A DNA stretch of 5,844 nt from the NCBI GenBank assembly GCA_005773755.1, contig SXHE01000311.1:1-5844 (forward strand), given 5' to 3'. Of this stretch, positions 5,554-5,844 are shown piece by piece. This DNA is from Planctomycetia bacterium (GTDB taxonomy: Bacteria > Planctomycetota > Planctomycetia > Gemmatales > Gemmataceae). The notes under the pieces are model-generated. The model saw only the letters and a list, made by a program, of their open reading frames with translations, was not told the origin of the DNA and did not search any database. Position numbers and translations under genes: made by a program. Every line of letters starts with the position of its first letter. Positions within the stretch are counted from its first letter, which is position 1.

Positions 5554-5844
5554 CTACTTCGCACCACTCCCGGCGATCAATCCCTCTGTCGGGCTACTTG
5601 CGGTAGCGTAGAGGCGCTTCGGGATGCGGCCGGCGAGGTAGGCGAGGCGGCCGGCGTCGGTGGCGTAGCGCATTGCCCAGGACATGCGCAGCGGGTCGCG
5701 CGCGCTGGCGATGGCCGTGTTCAGCATCGGGAGCAGGTCTGGCCGATCGGCAAAGGGGATTAAGAGGGCCGCCACCCGGCGGCCGGGGTGCAGGCCATCG
5801 ATCAGGCGGGTGTATTCGGGATATCCCACCTCCCCGAGGTGTCC
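5554..5844 (-). CDS. Unrecognised protein, C-terminal 96 residues, 5' end off window
   Basis: The frame is open from the right edge to TAG at 5554-5556. A GTG at 5829 is in frame but the only purine-rich sequence (GGGGAG) touches it with no spacing, so the true start is probably upstream, outside the window. The visible part is rich in alanine, leucine and arginine, contains stretches such as RRVAALLIPFADRPDLLPML and AGRLAYLAGRIPKRLY, and has no clear membrane segment or motif known to me. Codon use matches its neighbours. It ends 20 bases before the Uma2 start on the same strand and may be cotranscribed with it. Confidence 0.6.
   Translation of the reverse strand, partial: GHLGEVGYPEYTRLIDGLHPGRRVAALLIPFADRPDLLPMLNTAIASARDPLRMSWAMRYATDAGRLAYLAGRIPKRLYATASSPTEGLIAGSGAK

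Noticed and set aside
5122..5567. Minus-strand frames of 89 and 106 codons overlapping the Uma2 gene
   Set aside because: Out-of-frame shadows of a clear Uma2 coding sequence.
1..5844. tRNA, rRNA, CRISPR, insertion sequence or attachment site
   Set aside because: I saw no cloverleaf, spaced repeat array, transposase or flanking direct repeats of suitable size; the only repeats are short and inside the protease tail.

Overview
The window is GC-rich with strong G/C preference at third codon positions, uses GTG starts often, and packs its genes tightly. The protein types (a large M48 protease with low-complexity tails, a Uma2/DUF820 protein, a PIN toxin with a HicB-like antitoxin) suggest a Gemmata-like planctomycete. 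That assignment is inference from style; no rRNA or marker gene is present.

Layout. Positions 1-2458 (minus strand) hold most of a large membrane-anchored M48 (HtpX-like) zinc metalloprotease; its C-terminus runs off the left edge in a low-complexity AE-rich tail coded by a 15-bp tandem repeat. Positions 2459-2568 form a divergent intergenic region with a small palindrome and a 7-codon mini-ORF. Positions 2569-3768 (plus strand) code for a class V aminotransferase-fold protein related to isopenicillin N epimerase, in which the PLP-binding lysine reads as glutamine. A hairpin at 3773-3793 separates it from the convergent gene at 3797.

From 5844 down to 3797 every gene is on the minus strand and nearly contiguous, in transcription order: the C-terminal end of an unrecognised protein; a Uma2 family nuclease-fold protein; a PTH2-like (peptidyl-tRNA hydrolase 2 fold) protein overlapping Uma2 by 4 nt; a 65-nt gap with a hairpin and a possible -10 box; then a HicB-like/VapB-like antitoxin overlapping a VapC-type PIN toxin by 4 nt. 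Both overlaps are of the form GTGA, implying translational coupling. No stretch over 300 bases lacks a gene.

Functional reading. The toxin-antitoxin pair is well supported and self-contained. The Uma2 plus PTH2-like pair looks like a two-gene unit of unknown function. A nuclease fold, a peptidyl-tRNA hydrolase fold and an RNase toxin side by side make an RNA/tRNA-related accessory module possible, but that is speculation. The most checkable oddity is the lysine-less aminotransferase homologue.
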